From NCBI RefSeq assembly GCF_033170385.1, contig NZ_CP126170.1, positions 1,822,001 through 1,886,000 of the forward strand: a DNA stretch of 64,000 nucleotides. Reading direction: 5' to 3'. The notes under the pieces are model-generated. The model made no database searches and was not told where the DNA came from. It saw only the letters and a list, made by a program, of their open reading frames with translations. Origin of the DNA: Xanthomonas rydalmerensis. GTDB lineage: Bacteria > Pseudomonadota > Gammaproteobacteria > Xanthomonadales > Xanthomonadaceae. Numbering within the stretch: position 1 is the stretch's first letter; every line of letters begins with the position of its first letter. This document shows positions 1-8,587 of this stretch, piece by piece. The translations under genes and the position numbers were made by a program.

Positions 1-220
1 TGCGAGCGCCTGCGCCGGCGATGTCGACGCTGACCTCGATGGGGTGCCGCCCGAGCTGGACGCGCCAGCCGCCGATACCGATCCACACGACGCACCGCTT
101 GCGGTCGCGCCGGCGTTGTTTCCGCCGACCCTCCTGATCCGGCCGATCTTGCCGGCGCCATCGGCAGCGCCTGGCCGCAGCTATCGCCGTCCCGCGCTGC
201 GTCCTCCCTCTCCAGCCTGA
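1..220 (+). CDS. C-terminal end of an unidentified protein (partial)
   Basis: A reading frame is open from the window edge (frame starting at base 2) to a TGA at 218-220. It would give about 72 residues rich in Ala, Pro and Asp and ending in a basic Pro/Arg stretch. No motif is recognisable and the start lies outside the window. In DNA this GC-rich a 220-base open frame can occur by chance, so this is only a candidate for the tail of the upstream gene. Confidence 0.35.
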   Translation, partial: ASACAGDVDADLDGVPPELDAPAADTDPHDAPLAVAPALFPPTLLIRPILPAPSAAPGRSYRRPALRPPSPA

Positions 221-322
221 CGCCTGCATCGCCGCTGGCGATGCCGATCCTTCTCTGCTGTTTGCGTCTGCGTCGTGCCAAGTGCGGCACGGCCTCTCTC
301 CCCCTGTGCCTGGAGATCCCCC

Positions 323-1012
323 ATGCAACGTCTGCTCGACGGTTTTCGCCATTTCCGCAACGAGGTCTATCCCCGTCAACGCGGGCTGTTCCGGCAACTC
401 GCCGCCGGCCAGACCCCGCACACGCTGTTCATCACCTGCGCCGATTCGCGGGTGATGCCGGAACTGATGTTCGCCGCGCAGCCCGGCGAGCTGTTCGTCT
501 ACCGCAACATCGGCAATGTGGTGCCGCCATACTCGCAGCACGTCAGCGGCGTGGTCGCGGCGATCGAGTACGCGGTGGCGGTGCTGCAGGTCGAGCACAT
601 CGTGATCTGCGGCCATACCGATTGCGGCGCGATGAAGGCCGTGCTCAATCCCGCATCCCTGCAGGACGTGCCGACCGTGGCGGCCTGGCTCAAGCACACC
701 GACAGCGCGCGCCAGGTCGCCGCGCAGCACGGCCATGCCGCCCATGCCGAGGATGCGCTGCACTGCCTGACCGAGGAGAACGTCGTGTCGCAGCTGGACC
801 ACCTGCGCACGCAGCCGGTGGTGGCGGCGCGGCTGGCGCGCGGCGCCCTGCGTATCCACGGCTGGATCTACGACATCGGCCATGGCGAGATCCGCGCCTT
901 CGACGCGGAGCAGGGGCGGTTCCTGCCGCTGCTGCCGGAAGCGGGCCGGCGCCCGCCCGATGCCACGCCGCCGCCGCGGCTGGCCCCGGTCCTGCGCAAC
1001 GTCGCCGTCTGA
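323..1012 (+). CDS. Beta-class carbonic anhydrase
   Basis: Interconverts CO2 and bicarbonate in the cytoplasm. The 229-residue product carries the beta-class zinc site: Cys39 in CADSR, with the Asp41/Arg43 dyad, and His98 and Cys101 in HTDC. Length is normal for the family. The ATG at 323 is chosen over an in-frame upstream ATG at 275 because GGAG lies 7 bases before it and homology to the family begins here. The SulP transporter follows after 10 bases, so the two are probably co-transcribed. That pairing suggests bicarbonate supply or pH control rather than sulfate uptake (inference). Family assignment is firm; physiological role is not. Confidence 0.93.
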   Translation: MQRLLDGFRHFRNEVYPRQRGLFRQLAAGQTPHTLFITCADSRVMPELMFAAQPGELFVYRNIGNVVPPYSQHVSGVVAAIEYAVAVLQVEHIVICGHTDCGAMKAVLNPASLQDVPTVAAWLKHTDSARQVAAQHGHAAHAEDALHCLTEENVVSQLDHLRTQPVVAARLARGALRIHGWIYDIGHGEIRAFDAEQGRFLPLLPEAGRRPPDATPPPRLAPVLRNVAV

Positions 1013-1022
1013 GGAGCCGCCT

Positions 1023-2597
1023 ATGCAAACGATGACAGAGCACGCTCCGGCCGGCGCTTCCGCGCTGGCCCGTTACCTGCGCGGCGGCGCCTTCGGTCGC
1101 GACCTGCTGGCCTCGGTGGTGGTCTTCCTGGTCGCCTTACCGCTGTGCATGGGCATCGCGATCGCGTCGGGCATGCCGCCGGCCGCCGGCCTGATCACCG
1201 GCATCGTCGGCGGCCTGGTGGTCGGGCTGATCGCCGGCTCGCCGTTGCAGGTCAGCGGTCCGGCCGCAGGCTTGGCGGTGCTGGTATTCGAGTTGGTGCG
1301 CACGCACGGGGTGGCGGCGCTGGGGCCGGTGATCCTGCTGGCCGGTGCGATCCAGCTGGTGGCCGGGTTGTGCCGCGCCGGCGTGTGGTTCCGCATGACC
1401 TCGCCGGCGGTGGTCGCCGGCATGCTCTCGGGCATCGGCATCCTGATCGTCGCCTCGCAATCGCACGTGCTGCTGGATGCGGCGCCGAAGGCGCGCGGCC
1501 TGGAGAACTTCGCCGCCTTGCCGGCGGCGCTGTGGCGCGCGCTGGATGCAGGCGTCGGCCGCGTCGCCTTGCTGATCGGTCTGGGCACCATCGCGATCAT
1601 GCTGGCGTGGGAGCGGCTGCGCCCGCAGCGCTTGCGCTTCGTCCCCGGCGCCTTGTTGGCGGTGGTGGCGATGACCGCGCTGGTGCAAGCGCAGGGGCTG
1701 GATGTACGCAAGGTCGACGTGCCGGCTAACCTGCTCTCGGCGATCCGGGTGCCGAGCCTGGACGACATGCTCGGCGTGCTCGATGCCACGCTGCTGCTGT
1801 CGGCGCTCACCTTCGCCTTCATCGCCAGCGCCGAGACGCTGTTGTCGGCGGCGGCGGTGGACCGCATGCATCAGGGACCGCGAACCCAGTACGACCGCGA
1901 ACTGGCCGCGCAGGGCGTGGGCAACATGCTGTGCGGTTTGCTCGGCGCGTTGCCGATGACCGGCGTGATCGTGCGCAGCGCGGCCAACGTGCAGGCCGGC
2001 GCGGCCACCCGCGTCTCCACCATGCTGCACGCGGGCTGGTTGCTGGTGTTCGCGCTGCTGCTGCCGTGGCTGCTGCGGATGACGCCGGTGGCGTGCCTGG
2101 CCGGCATCCTGGTCTACACCGGGCTGAAGATGGTCAAGCTGGGGCAGGTGCGCGACCTGGCCGCGTACGGCCGCGGCACCGCTGCGATCTACCTGGCGAC
2201 GACCTTCGCCATCGTCGCCACCGACCTGCTGACCGGCGTGCTGATCGGTTTTGCGTTGTCGCTGCTGCGCCTGGCGCTGCAGCAGTCGCGGCTGACGGTG
2301 GGAGTGCATGCGCACGAAGACGCCGGCGGCACGGATGCCGGTACTGGTCCTGGCAAGTTGCGCCTGTCGCTGGAGGGGTCGGCCACCTTCCTGCGCGTGC
2401 CGACCATGGCGCGGACCCTGGAGCGGCTGCCGCCGAACACCGAGTTGCATCTGGACGTGGCGCGGCTGCGCCACGTCGACCACGCGTGCCTGGAACTGCT
2501 GCGCGACTGGAGCCGCAACGCCGCGGCGCGCGGCTGCGCCCTGGTGGTGGACTGGAAGGAACTGGACCGGCGCGTGGAAGGGCAGCGTGCGGCGTAG
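1023..2597 (+). CDS. SulP family anion transporter with C-terminal STAS domain
   Basis: A 524-residue inner-membrane protein. Hydrophobic segments occupy about residues 28-420, including the SulP region around GSPLQVSGPAAGL. A soluble STAS-like domain of about 80 residues ends the protein. SulP members move sulfate, bicarbonate or dicarboxylates; the carbonic anhydrase gene 10 bases upstream favours bicarbonate (inference from context). The ATG at 1023 is preceded by GAGGAG overlapping the stop of the anhydrase gene. The frame is open further upstream inside that gene, but those residues are out-of-frame translation of it and were discarded. Substrate cannot be read from sequence. Confidence 0.9.
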   Translation: MQTMTEHAPAGASALARYLRGGAFGRDLLASVVVFLVALPLCMGIAIASGMPPAAGLITGIVGGLVVGLIAGSPLQVSGPAAGLAVLVFELVRTHGVAALGPVILLAGAIQLVAGLCRAGVWFRMTSPAVVAGMLSGIGILIVASQSHVLLDAAPKARGLENFAALPAALWRALDAGVGRVALLIGLGTIAIMLAWERLRPQRLRFVPGALLAVVAMTALVQAQGLDVRKVDVPANLLSAIRVPSLDDMLGVLDATLLLSALTFAFIASAETLLSAAAVDRMHQGPRTQYDRELAAQGVGNMLCGLLGALPMTGVIVRSAANVQAGAATRVSTMLHAGWLLVFALLLPWLLRMTPVACLAGILVYTGLKMVKLGQVRDLAAYGRGTAAIYLATTFAIVATDLLTGVLIGFALSLLRLALQQSRLTVGVHAHEDAGGTDAGTGPGKLRLSLEGSATFLRVPTMARTLERLPPNTELHLDVARLRHVDHACLELLRDWSRNAAARGCALVVDWKELDRRVEGQRAA

Positions 2598-2986
2598 TGG
2601 ATGTCGTGGCCGGCAGTGTTCCGGTTGGCCATTCGAAATGCTGCAGGCGCGCTTTTCAACCGCGACGGACGTAGGTGGATAGTGTTTGCTGCGGACATTG
2701 TCGCGGCTGAAGCCGCTCCTACAAGTGCTGCATCCAGCGAGCGTTCCAGGTGGAGTTGTAGGGGCGGTTTCAACCGCGACGAGCGCAGCGATAGGTTCAC
2801 GGTGTCGGCTGCTGTCGGGGCTGAAGCTCCTCCCACAACATCAGGTTTCGGCTCGCGGAACGCTATTGTAGGAGCGACTTCAGTCGCGACGAGCGCAGCG
2901 GCGGACGTCGCGTGGCGTACACGTTGCCGGCGCCGACATTGCCGGGCGCTGCACCGGCCAATGCTCAAGACACTGATGCAGCCCAC
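2598..2986. repeat. Gene-free stretch with four degenerate family A repeats
   Basis: This 389-base gap between the SulP gene and nth holds no convincing gene. It contains four copies or half-copies of family A, near 2699-2724, 2756-2790, 2810-2838 and 2864-2898, in alternating orientation. Two are followed by the same GACGAGCGCAGCG extension. The copies have diverged from one another, so this looks like an old cluster. Paired opposite copies can form hairpins between these two convergent genes and might stop transcription from both sides (inference). Confidence 0.75.
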
Positions 2987-3664
2987 TCAACCCGGCGTCT
3001 TGTCCTTGTACCGGCATAGGTCGCGGATCGCGCACTGCGGGCAGTCGGGCTTGCGTGCCTTGCACACGTAGCGGCCGTGCAGGATCAGCCAGTGATGCGC
3101 GTCGTGCAGGAACTGCGCGGGTACGCGTTTGAGCAGGGCATCCTCCACCGCACGCACGTCCTTGCCTGGGGCCAGCCCGGTGCGGTTGGCGACGCGGAAG
3201 ATGTGCGTATCCACCGCCATCGTCGGTTCGCCGAAGGCGGTGTTGAGCACCACGTTGGCGGTCTTGCGGCCGACCCCGGGCAGCGCTTCCAGCGCGGCGC
3301 GCGAATGCGGCACCTCGCCGCCGTGCTGCTCGACCAGGATGCGGCAGGTGGCGATGACGTTCTTGGCCTTGGCGTTGAACAGGCCGATGGTGGAGATGTA
3401 GCGCTTCAGCCCGTCCTCGCCCAGCGCCAGGATCGCCGCCGGCGTGTTCGCCACCGGATACAGGCGGCGGGTGGCCTTGTTGACGCCGACATCGGTGGCC
3501 TGCGCGGAGAGGATCACCGCGATCAGCAGTTCGAACGGCGTGGTGTACTCGAGCTCGGTGGTCGGGCTGGGGTTGAGTTCGGACAGACGCGAGAACAGTT
3601 CGTGGATCTCGTCCTTGCTCAGCAGGCGTCCGCGCCGTGCAGGCGCGCCGGCGGTCGCGCTCAT
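2987..3664 (-). CDS. nth: Endonuclease III (DNA glycosylase/AP lyase)
   Basis: Base-excision repair enzyme that removes oxidised pyrimidines and cleaves at abasic sites. The 225-residue product has the helix-hairpin-helix LPGVGRKTANVV with catalytic Lys134, catalytic Asp152 in VDTHIFRV, and the C-terminal 4Fe-4S loop with Cys201, Cys208, Cys211 and Cys217 (C-x6-C-x2-C-x5-C). Length matches the family. The start codon overlaps the stop of the preceding gene (3661-4059) by four bases, so translation is probably coupled. It is the last gene of a leftward group that starts with a crotonase. Confidence 0.97.
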   Translation of the reverse strand: MSATAGAPARRGRLLSKDEIHELFSRLSELNPSPTTELEYTTPFELLIAVILSAQATDVGVNKATRRLYPVANTPAAILALGEDGLKRYISTIGLFNAKAKNVIATCRILVEQHGGEVPHSRAALEALPGVGRKTANVVLNTAFGEPTMAVDTHIFRVANRTGLAPGKDVRAVEDALLKRVPAQFLHDAHHWLILHGRYVCKARKPDCPQCAIRDLCRYKDKTPG

Positions 3665-4059
3665 CGGCCGCCTCGCTGCGCGGCCTTGGCCTTGGCGCGG
3701 GCCAGGATCGCCGCGGCCGCCGCGGGCAGGGCCGGCGCGCTCGGTGCGGCCGTGGTTGCGGCCGAGGTCGAGGCAACCGGTATGGTTGCCGCACGCCGTG
3801 CCTGGCGCGCGTTGGCAAGGCGTTCCAGCCGCGCAGTGCGCGCCCGGTAGCGCGCGCGCGCGGCCCACGCCTCGCGCAGGCGCTGCTGCGCGGCGAGCAC
3901 CTGCGCGCGCAGATGCGGATGCGCCGGGTCCAAGCCATCGTCGCCGGGGTCGGTGCCGCGGTACTCCATCAGGCCGCCGTCGATCGCGGCATCCAGATCG
4001 TCGTCCAGGATCCAGCGCAGCAACTGCAGCGGCGTGGCGGGAGCGGGGGCGTGCGACAT
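3661..4059 (-). CDS. Small hypothetical protein with Ala/Arg-rich tail
   Basis: A 132-residue protein of unknown function. The N-terminal 50 residues are acidic (LLRWILDDDLDAAIDGG). The middle, about residues 50-90, is a probable Arg/Ala-rich helix. The C-terminus is low-complexity Ala/Pro followed by basic residues. No signal peptide or membrane segment is visible. It lies 11 bases after the crotonase gene, and its stop overlaps the nth start, which supports it as a real translated gene. I do not recognise the family and no function is proposed. Confidence 0.75.
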   Translation of the reverse strand: MSHAPAPATPLQLLRWILDDDLDAAIDGGLMEYRGTDPGDDGLDPAHPHLRAQVLAAQQRLREAWAARARYRARTARLERLANARQARRAATIPVASTSAATTAAPSAPALPAAAAAILARAKAKAAQRGGR

Positions 4060-4070
4060 CGTGCGCGGGC

Positions 4071-4853
4071 TCAGCGGTTGCGGAACTGCGGCGGGCGCCG
4101 CTCCAGGAAGGCGCGGGTGCCCTCGCGCATGTCCTCGCTGGAGAACAGCAAACCGAACTGTGCGGTCTCGTACTCCAGCCCCTGTTCGATCGCGCTTTCG
4201 CCGCCGATCTGGATCGCGTCGAGGATGCCGCGCAACGCCAGCGGTGCGGACTCGGCCAGTTGCTGCGCCAACTGCAGCGTGGTCGCACGCAGGTCGTCGG
4301 CCGTCACCACCCGGTTGACCAGGCCCAGCTGCAGCGCGCGCGTCGCGTCGATCGGCGCGCCGAGCAGGCACAGTTCCAGCGCCGCGGCGCGGCCGACCAG
4401 CCGCAGCAGGCGCTGCGTGCCGCCGAAGCCGGGAATCAGCCCGAGGTTGATCTCCGGCTGGCCCAGGCGCGCGCCCTCGGCGGCGACGCGCAGGTGGCAG
4501 GCCATCGCCAGTTCCAGCCCGCCGCCGAGGGCGAAACCGTTGACCATCGCCAGCACCGGCTTGGGCATGCGCTCGATCCGGCGCATCAGGCGCTGGCCGA
4601 GCTGCGAGAAATCGCGGCCCTGCACCGGTGTCAGTTCGTTCATTTCGGCGATGTCGGCGCCGGCCACGAAGGCCTTCTCGCCGGCGCCGGTCAGCACCAC
4701 CACGCGGATCTGCGGGTCGTCCGCGGCCTCGGCGAAGGCCGTCTCCAGTGCCTGCAAAACCTGGCGATTCAAGGCGTTGAGCTTGTCGGCTCGATTCACG
4801 GTGAGGATGCGGATCGCACCCTGGGTATCGGCGAGGACCGGCGTGCCGGACAT
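4071..4853 (-). CDS. Enoyl-CoA hydratase/isomerase family protein (crotonase fold)
   Basis: A 260-residue crotonase-fold enzyme, probably hydrating enoyl-CoA in fatty-acid or amino-acid breakdown. The oxyanion-hole regions are visible (KAFVAGADI near residue 61, NGFALGGGLELAM near 105). Both hydratase-type glutamates are present, Glu114 in GGGLELA and Glu134 in GQPEINLG, supporting hydratase rather than only isomerase activity. The ATG at 4853 is preferred to the ATG at 4859 because AGGA lies six bases before it and abuts the other. The exact acyl substrate cannot be told from sequence. Confidence 0.9.
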   Translation of the reverse strand: MSGTPVLADTQGAIRILTVNRADKLNALNRQVLQALETAFAEAADDPQIRVVVLTGAGEKAFVAGADIAEMNELTPVQGRDFSQLGQRLMRRIERMPKPVLAMVNGFALGGGLELAMACHLRVAAEGARLGQPEINLGLIPGFGGTQRLLRLVGRAAALELCLLGAPIDATRALQLGLVNRVVTADDLRATTLQLAQQLAESAPLALRGILDAIQIGGESAIEQGLEYETAQFGLLFSSEDMREGTRAFLERRPPQFRNR

Positions 4854-5013
4854 GTGCATTCCTGGTTGTTAAAAAAAAGTAATGGGAACTCTGGGCGGGC
4901 CGCGCCAGTCAGAGCAGCGTCGTCGGTAGCGGTTACGCGCCGCGGCGGCTATCCTAACGCGTCATCTCAGGCGGCACGGGCCGCCCTGTGCCACCACCCT
5001 GGAGAATTGTTTG

Positions 5014-5715
5014 ATGAAGTTGCGTTCTATTGCGGTCGCTGTCGCGGCCCTCGCCCTGAGCGGCAATGCGTTCGCCCAGGACACCTCGTCCGAGAAGGGC
5101 AAGCTGAGCTATTACTTCGGCTACGACTACGGCAACAACCTTGCCGAACTCACCGGCCGCGGCGAGCAGCTCGATATCAATGCGGTGGTGAAGGGCTTGC
5201 AGGACGCCTACGCCAAGAAGCAGCCGGCGGTCAGCGCCGACCAGCTGAAGCCGGCGGTGGAAGCGTTCCAGAAGCGCGAGCAGGCCCGCGCCCAGCAGGC
5301 CAAGGCCGACTACGAGAAGGCCGCTGCCGAGAACAAGACCAAGAGCGACCAGTTCATGGCCCAGAACAAGGCCAAGGCTGGCGTGCAGACGCTGCCCAGC
5401 GGTGTGCAGTACCGCGTGATCGAGGCCGGCAAGGGCGCCAAGCCGACCCAGGCCAGCACGGTGCAGCTGGAAGTGGCTGGTCCGTATCCGTTCGGCCAGC
5501 GTCCGGCGCAGGCGCGTCCGGCGCAGCAGATTCCGTCGATCAAGGTCAGCGAAGTCGAGATGCAGGCCATGCGCGACACGCTGCTGCAGATGCCGGCCGG
5601 CTCCAAGTGGGAAGTGACCCTGCCGCCGGACAAGGCCTACGGTGCCGACCCGCGTACGCCGTTCCCGCCGAACGTGGCGGTGCAGTTCGAGATCAAGCTG
5701 GTCAGCGTCAAGTAA
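5014..5715 (+). CDS. Exported FkpA/Mip-like protein with degenerate FKBP domain
   Basis: Periplasmic or outer-membrane-associated protein of 233 residues. Residues 1-21 form a signal peptide ending AFA before Gln22. Residues about 24-115 match the helical dimerisation region of FkpA/Mip proteins, and residues about 125-233 are FKBP-like. The second half of the FKBP fold is kept (QMPAGSKWEVTLPPDKAYG, then PFPPNVAVQFEIKLV). However, the usual Y-x-G-x-L-x-D-G-x-x-F-D-S stretch is replaced by a Gln/Pro/Ala-rich segment. Isomerase activity is therefore doubtful and a chaperone role likelier (inference). ATG 5014 is chosen over the TTG at 5011; GGAG is at 5001. Confidence 0.9.
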   Translation: MKLRSIAVAVAALALSGNAFAQDTSSEKGKLSYYFGYDYGNNLAELTGRGEQLDINAVVKGLQDAYAKKQPAVSADQLKPAVEAFQKREQARAQQAKADYEKAAAENKTKSDQFMAQNKAKAGVQTLPSGVQYRVIEAGKGAKPTQASTVQLEVAGPYPFGQRPAQARPAQQIPSIKVSEVEMQAMRDTLLQMPAGSKWEVTLPPDKAYGADPRTPFPPNVAVQFEIKLVSVK

Positions 5716-5738
5716 GCACGCTGTTTCAGTGCACGACG

Positions 5739-5773
5739 ATTGCGCCGGCAGCGATGCCGGCGCAATTTTTTTT
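5739..5773 (+). terminator. Rho-independent terminator after the FKBP-like gene
   Basis: A perfect 12-base-pair stem (ATTGCGCCGGCA and its complement) with a GCGA loop is followed by eight consecutive T on the + strand (5766-5773). It lies 24 bases after the stop codon. This is the clearest intrinsic terminator in the window. Confidence 0.93.
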
Positions 5774-5816
5774 GGCAGGCAACGACGGCGCCGACGAATC
5801 GCGCTAGGCTGGCAAG

Positions 5817-6629
5817 GTGTCGAATCCGATGGATCCCGTTCCGCATGCCCCGCTCACGCCTTGCATCGGTATCTGCCGTCTCGATGCGCAGGGCTATTGC
5901 GTGGGCTGCCTGCGCAGCGGCGACGAAATCGCAGGCTGGCGCGGCATGAGCGACGCCGAACGCCGCCGCTACATGGACGAGGTGCTGCCGGGCCGCGGCT
6001 GGTCGCCGTCGCCGGCGCAGCGTCTGGCCGAACGCGCGCATCTGCTGCGCGCGCTGCACCCATTGCAGCAGCCGCCAGCGGGGCCGGGCTGGAACCACCA
6101 CGAATTGCAGGACCTGCTGCCGGACGGCGCGCCGGTGGAAGCGGCGGTGCTGGCCGGCCTGGTGCCGCGCGCCGATGGCACCCATGTGCTGTTGACCCGG
6201 CGCACCGACAGCCTGCGTCACCACGGCGGCCAGGTCAGTTTCCCCGGCGGCCGCATCGAGGCGAGCGACGCCGATGCGGTGGCCGCGGCGCTGCGCGAGA
6301 GCGAGGAAGAGATCGCGCTGGCGGCGACGCAGGCCGAGCCGTTGGGTTACCTGGATCCGTTCGTCACCATCAGCGGCTTCCGGGTGATGCCGGTGGTCGC
6401 GGCGATCGATCCGCGCTTCGTGCCGCAGCCGCATCCGGGCGAGGTGGCGGAGGTGTTCGAAGTGCCGCTGGCCTACCTGATGGCGCCGGACAACCTGCGC
6501 AGCATCGAGACCGATTACCGCGGACGCCCGCGGGTCGTGCTGGAGTACGGCTGGCCCGGCCAGCGGATCTGGGGCGCGACCGCGGCGATCCTGCTCAACC
6601 TGCGCCGCCGATTGGAGCAAACCGCATGA
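5817..6629 (+). CDS. DUF1289 / Nudix fusion, CoA-pyrophosphatase-like
   Basis: A 270-residue two-domain protein. Residues about 13-60 are a DUF1289 module with four cysteines (16, 20, 28, 31) in the C-x3-C-x7-C-x2-C pattern expected for a metal site. Residues about 100-265 are a Nudix domain of the NudL/CoA pyrophosphatase type: HHGGQVSFPGGR leads into a Nudix box at 144-168 ending LRESEEEIAL. Such enzymes cleave CoA or related diphosphates. The GTG at 5817 gives the longest frame; the ATG at 5829 is equally possible. The stop overlaps the next gene's ATG by four bases, indicating an operon. Confidence 0.88.
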   Translation: MSNPMDPVPHAPLTPCIGICRLDAQGYCVGCLRSGDEIAGWRGMSDAERRRYMDEVLPGRGWSPSPAQRLAERAHLLRALHPLQQPPAGPGWNHHELQDLLPDGAPVEAAVLAGLVPRADGTHVLLTRRTDSLRHHGGQVSFPGGRIEASDADAVAAALRESEEEIALAATQAEPLGYLDPFVTISGFRVMPVVAAIDPRFVPQPHPGEVAEVFEVPLAYLMAPDNLRSIETDYRGRPRVVLEYGWPGQRIWGATAAILLNLRRRLEQTA

Positions 6630-7507
6630 CCGCAACGTCCCCCGCATGGCACACCCTGGTCGAGGCGCCGACGCTGGCGGCGGCGCTGGACGATCCCGAT
6701 CTGCGCCTGGTCGACGCGCGCTTCGCGCCAGCCGCGCTGCTCGATCCGAGCGCCGCCGCGGCGGCACGTGCGGCGTACGCGCAGTCGCACCTGCCCGGCG
6801 CGGTCTACGCCGATCTCAACGCCGATCTGTCCGATCTTGGCCGTCCCGGCCTGGGCCGGCACCCGCTGCCGGACGCCGCCGCGTTCGCGCGCACCCTGGG
6901 TCAATGGGGTATCGGCCCGCAGCACCAGGTGGTGGTGTACGACGCCGGCGACGGCAGCATGGCTGCCGCCCGCTTGTGGTGGATGTTGGGACTGCTCGGC
7001 CATCGCCGTGTCGCGGTGCTCGACGGCGGCCTGGCCGAATGGCGCCGGCTGGGCCTGCCGGAAACCGACGCGGTCACCGCGCCGTCGCCGCTGCCGCCGT
7101 ATCCGCAGGCCTTCGATGCGGCGCGCATCGTCTCTGCCGAGGAGGTCGCTGCACGCTTGCACGAGGCGCCGGGCTGGTTGTTCGATGCGCGCCCCGGCGA
7201 ACGCTTCCGCGGCGAGGTAGAGCCGATCGACCCGCTGCCCGGGCACGTGCCGGGCGCGCTCAACCGGCCGCTGGCGCAGAACCTGCGCGACGGTCGCCTG
7301 CGCCCGGCGCAGGAACTGCGCGCGGAGTTGCAGCCGCTGCTGCAGGGCCGCGATCCGCGCGAGGTGGTGCTGATGTGCGGCTCGGGCGTCACCGCCTGCC
7401 ATCTGCTGTTGGCGCTGGAACACGCCGGCCTGCACGGCGCGCGCGTCTATGCCGGCTCCTGGAGCGGCTGGATCGCCGATCCGGCGCGGCCGCGCGCCAT
7501 CGGCTAG
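6626..7507 (+). CDS. 3-mercaptopyruvate/thiosulfate sulfurtransferase (two-domain rhodanese)
   Basis: A 293-residue tandem rhodanese. The first domain (about 10-145) is inactive, with VYDAGDG at the active-loop position. The second (about 165-290) has Cys251 in the CGSGVTAC loop. CGSGVTA is the loop typical of 3-mercaptopyruvate sulfurtransferases, which transfer sulfane sulfur to cyanide or thiol acceptors. The ATG overlaps the Nudix stop (ATGA), so translation is likely coupled. It is cytoplasmic, as no signal sequence is seen. A gene for a lipoprotein follows 57 bases later and may share the transcript. Confidence 0.93.
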   Translation: MTATSPAWHTLVEAPTLAAALDDPDLRLVDARFAPAALLDPSAAAAARAAYAQSHLPGAVYADLNADLSDLGRPGLGRHPLPDAAAFARTLGQWGIGPQHQVVVYDAGDGSMAAARLWWMLGLLGHRRVAVLDGGLAEWRRLGLPETDAVTAPSPLPPYPQAFDAARIVSAEEVAARLHEAPGWLFDARPGERFRGEVEPIDPLPGHVPGALNRPLAQNLRDGRLRPAQELRAELQPLLQGRDPREVVLMCGSGVTACHLLLALEHAGLHGARVYAGSWSGWIADPARPRAIG

Positions 7508-7564
7508 GGCCGGCGTCGGCGCATACGGAACGCATGCACGATGACACGCGACCGGGGCGGCACC

Positions 7565-8500
7565 ATGCGTTGGCGTGAGGCCTGCGGGCTGGCGATGCTG
7601 TTGGGCCTGGCCGCCTGCGGCGACCGACGCGCGGCGGACGATGGCGCCGATGCCTCGCCGCGCGCGCAATCGGCCACGCACTATCGCGAATCTGTGCAGC
7701 GAGGCCGCGCGCAGCGCCTGGCGACGCTGCGCGCACCGTCGGGCTGGTTGAGTTTCACCGGCTCCGGCCGCCTGCATAGCGGCCTGCACCGGGTCGGCAG
7801 CGCACCCGACAACGACGTGCAGTTGCCGGCCGGTCCGGCGCATCTGGGCGTGCTGCAGGTGGATCTGCAGGACGGCGTGCATTTCCAGCCCGCGGCGGAC
7901 GCGACGGTGCAGGTGAACGGCCAGCCGTTCGCTGGTGGCCGCCTGGAGACCGACGCGGCGCACGACACCCAGACCCGCTTGATGCTGGGTGCGCAGGAGT
8001 TCTACGTGGTGCGCACCGGCAACCTGTTCGGCTGGCGCTTCCGCGATCCGCAAGCGCCGGCGCGCGAACGCTTCCCCGGCATCGACTACTTCCCGATCGA
8101 TCCGCAGTGGCGGGTGGTGGCCGACTGGCATCCGGTGCCGGCGCCGCAGGCGATGGTGCTGCTCACCTCGATCGGAACGCCGCAGCCGCTGGCGTTGGTC
8201 GGCAGCGCAGAATTCGTTCTGCAGGGGCGGCGCTACCGCCTGCAGGTGCTGCGCGACGGCGCCAGCCAGCGCCTGTTCCTGCCGTTCTCCGATCGCACCA
8301 GCGGCCGCGAGAGCTATGGCGGCGCTCGTTATCTGTTCGTGCCGACGCCGCAGGGCGACCGCATCGTGCTGGACTTCAATCTGGCGCAGAACCCGCCATG
8401 CGCGTTCACCTCGCACGTGGTGTGTCCGCTGGCGCCGGTCGGCAATCGCCTGGACGTGGCGGTGACCGCCGGCGAGAAGAACTACGTCGGCGCGCGCTGA
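7565..8500 (+). CDS. DUF1684 lipoprotein
   Basis: A 311-residue lipoprotein of the DUF1684 family, function unknown. From the ATG at 7565 the N-terminus is a short basic stretch, a hydrophobic core and a lipobox LAAC with Cys18 as the lipidation site. Starting at 7541 would add eight residues ahead of the signal and spoil it. The family signature region includes GWLSFTG near residue 62 and GRESYGGARYLF near 250. It follows the sulfurtransferase gene and precedes a family A palindrome that could end the transcript. Function cannot be inferred. Confidence 0.85.
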   Translation: MRWREACGLAMLLGLAACGDRRAADDGADASPRAQSATHYRESVQRGRAQRLATLRAPSGWLSFTGSGRLHSGLHRVGSAPDNDVQLPAGPAHLGVLQVDLQDGVHFQPAADATVQVNGQPFAGGRLETDAAHDTQTRLMLGAQEFYVVRTGNLFGWRFRDPQAPARERFPGIDYFPIDPQWRVVADWHPVPAPQAMVLLTSIGTPQPLALVGSAEFVLQGRRYRLQVLRDGASQRLFLPFSDRTSGRESYGGARYLFVPTPQGDRIVLDFNLAQNPPCAFTSHVVCPLAPVGNRLDVAVTAGEKNYVGAR

Positions 8501-8518
8501 GCGCGCGTGGAAAATCGC

Positions 8519-8587
8519 GTAGGAGCGGCTTCAGCCGCGACCGGACCGTTCCCGGTGAAGTCCGGTCGCGGCTGAAGCCGCTCCTAC
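8519..8587. repeat. Family A palindromic repeat
   Basis: Two opposite family A copies form a hairpin with a stem of about 29 bases (GTAGGAGCGGCTTCAGCC at the left edge, its complement at the right edge) and a short loop near 8550. It lies between the convergent DUF1684 and amidase genes, 18 bases after one stop and abutting the other. It could act as a bidirectional transcription stop or mRNA end protector (inference). Confidence 0.9.
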
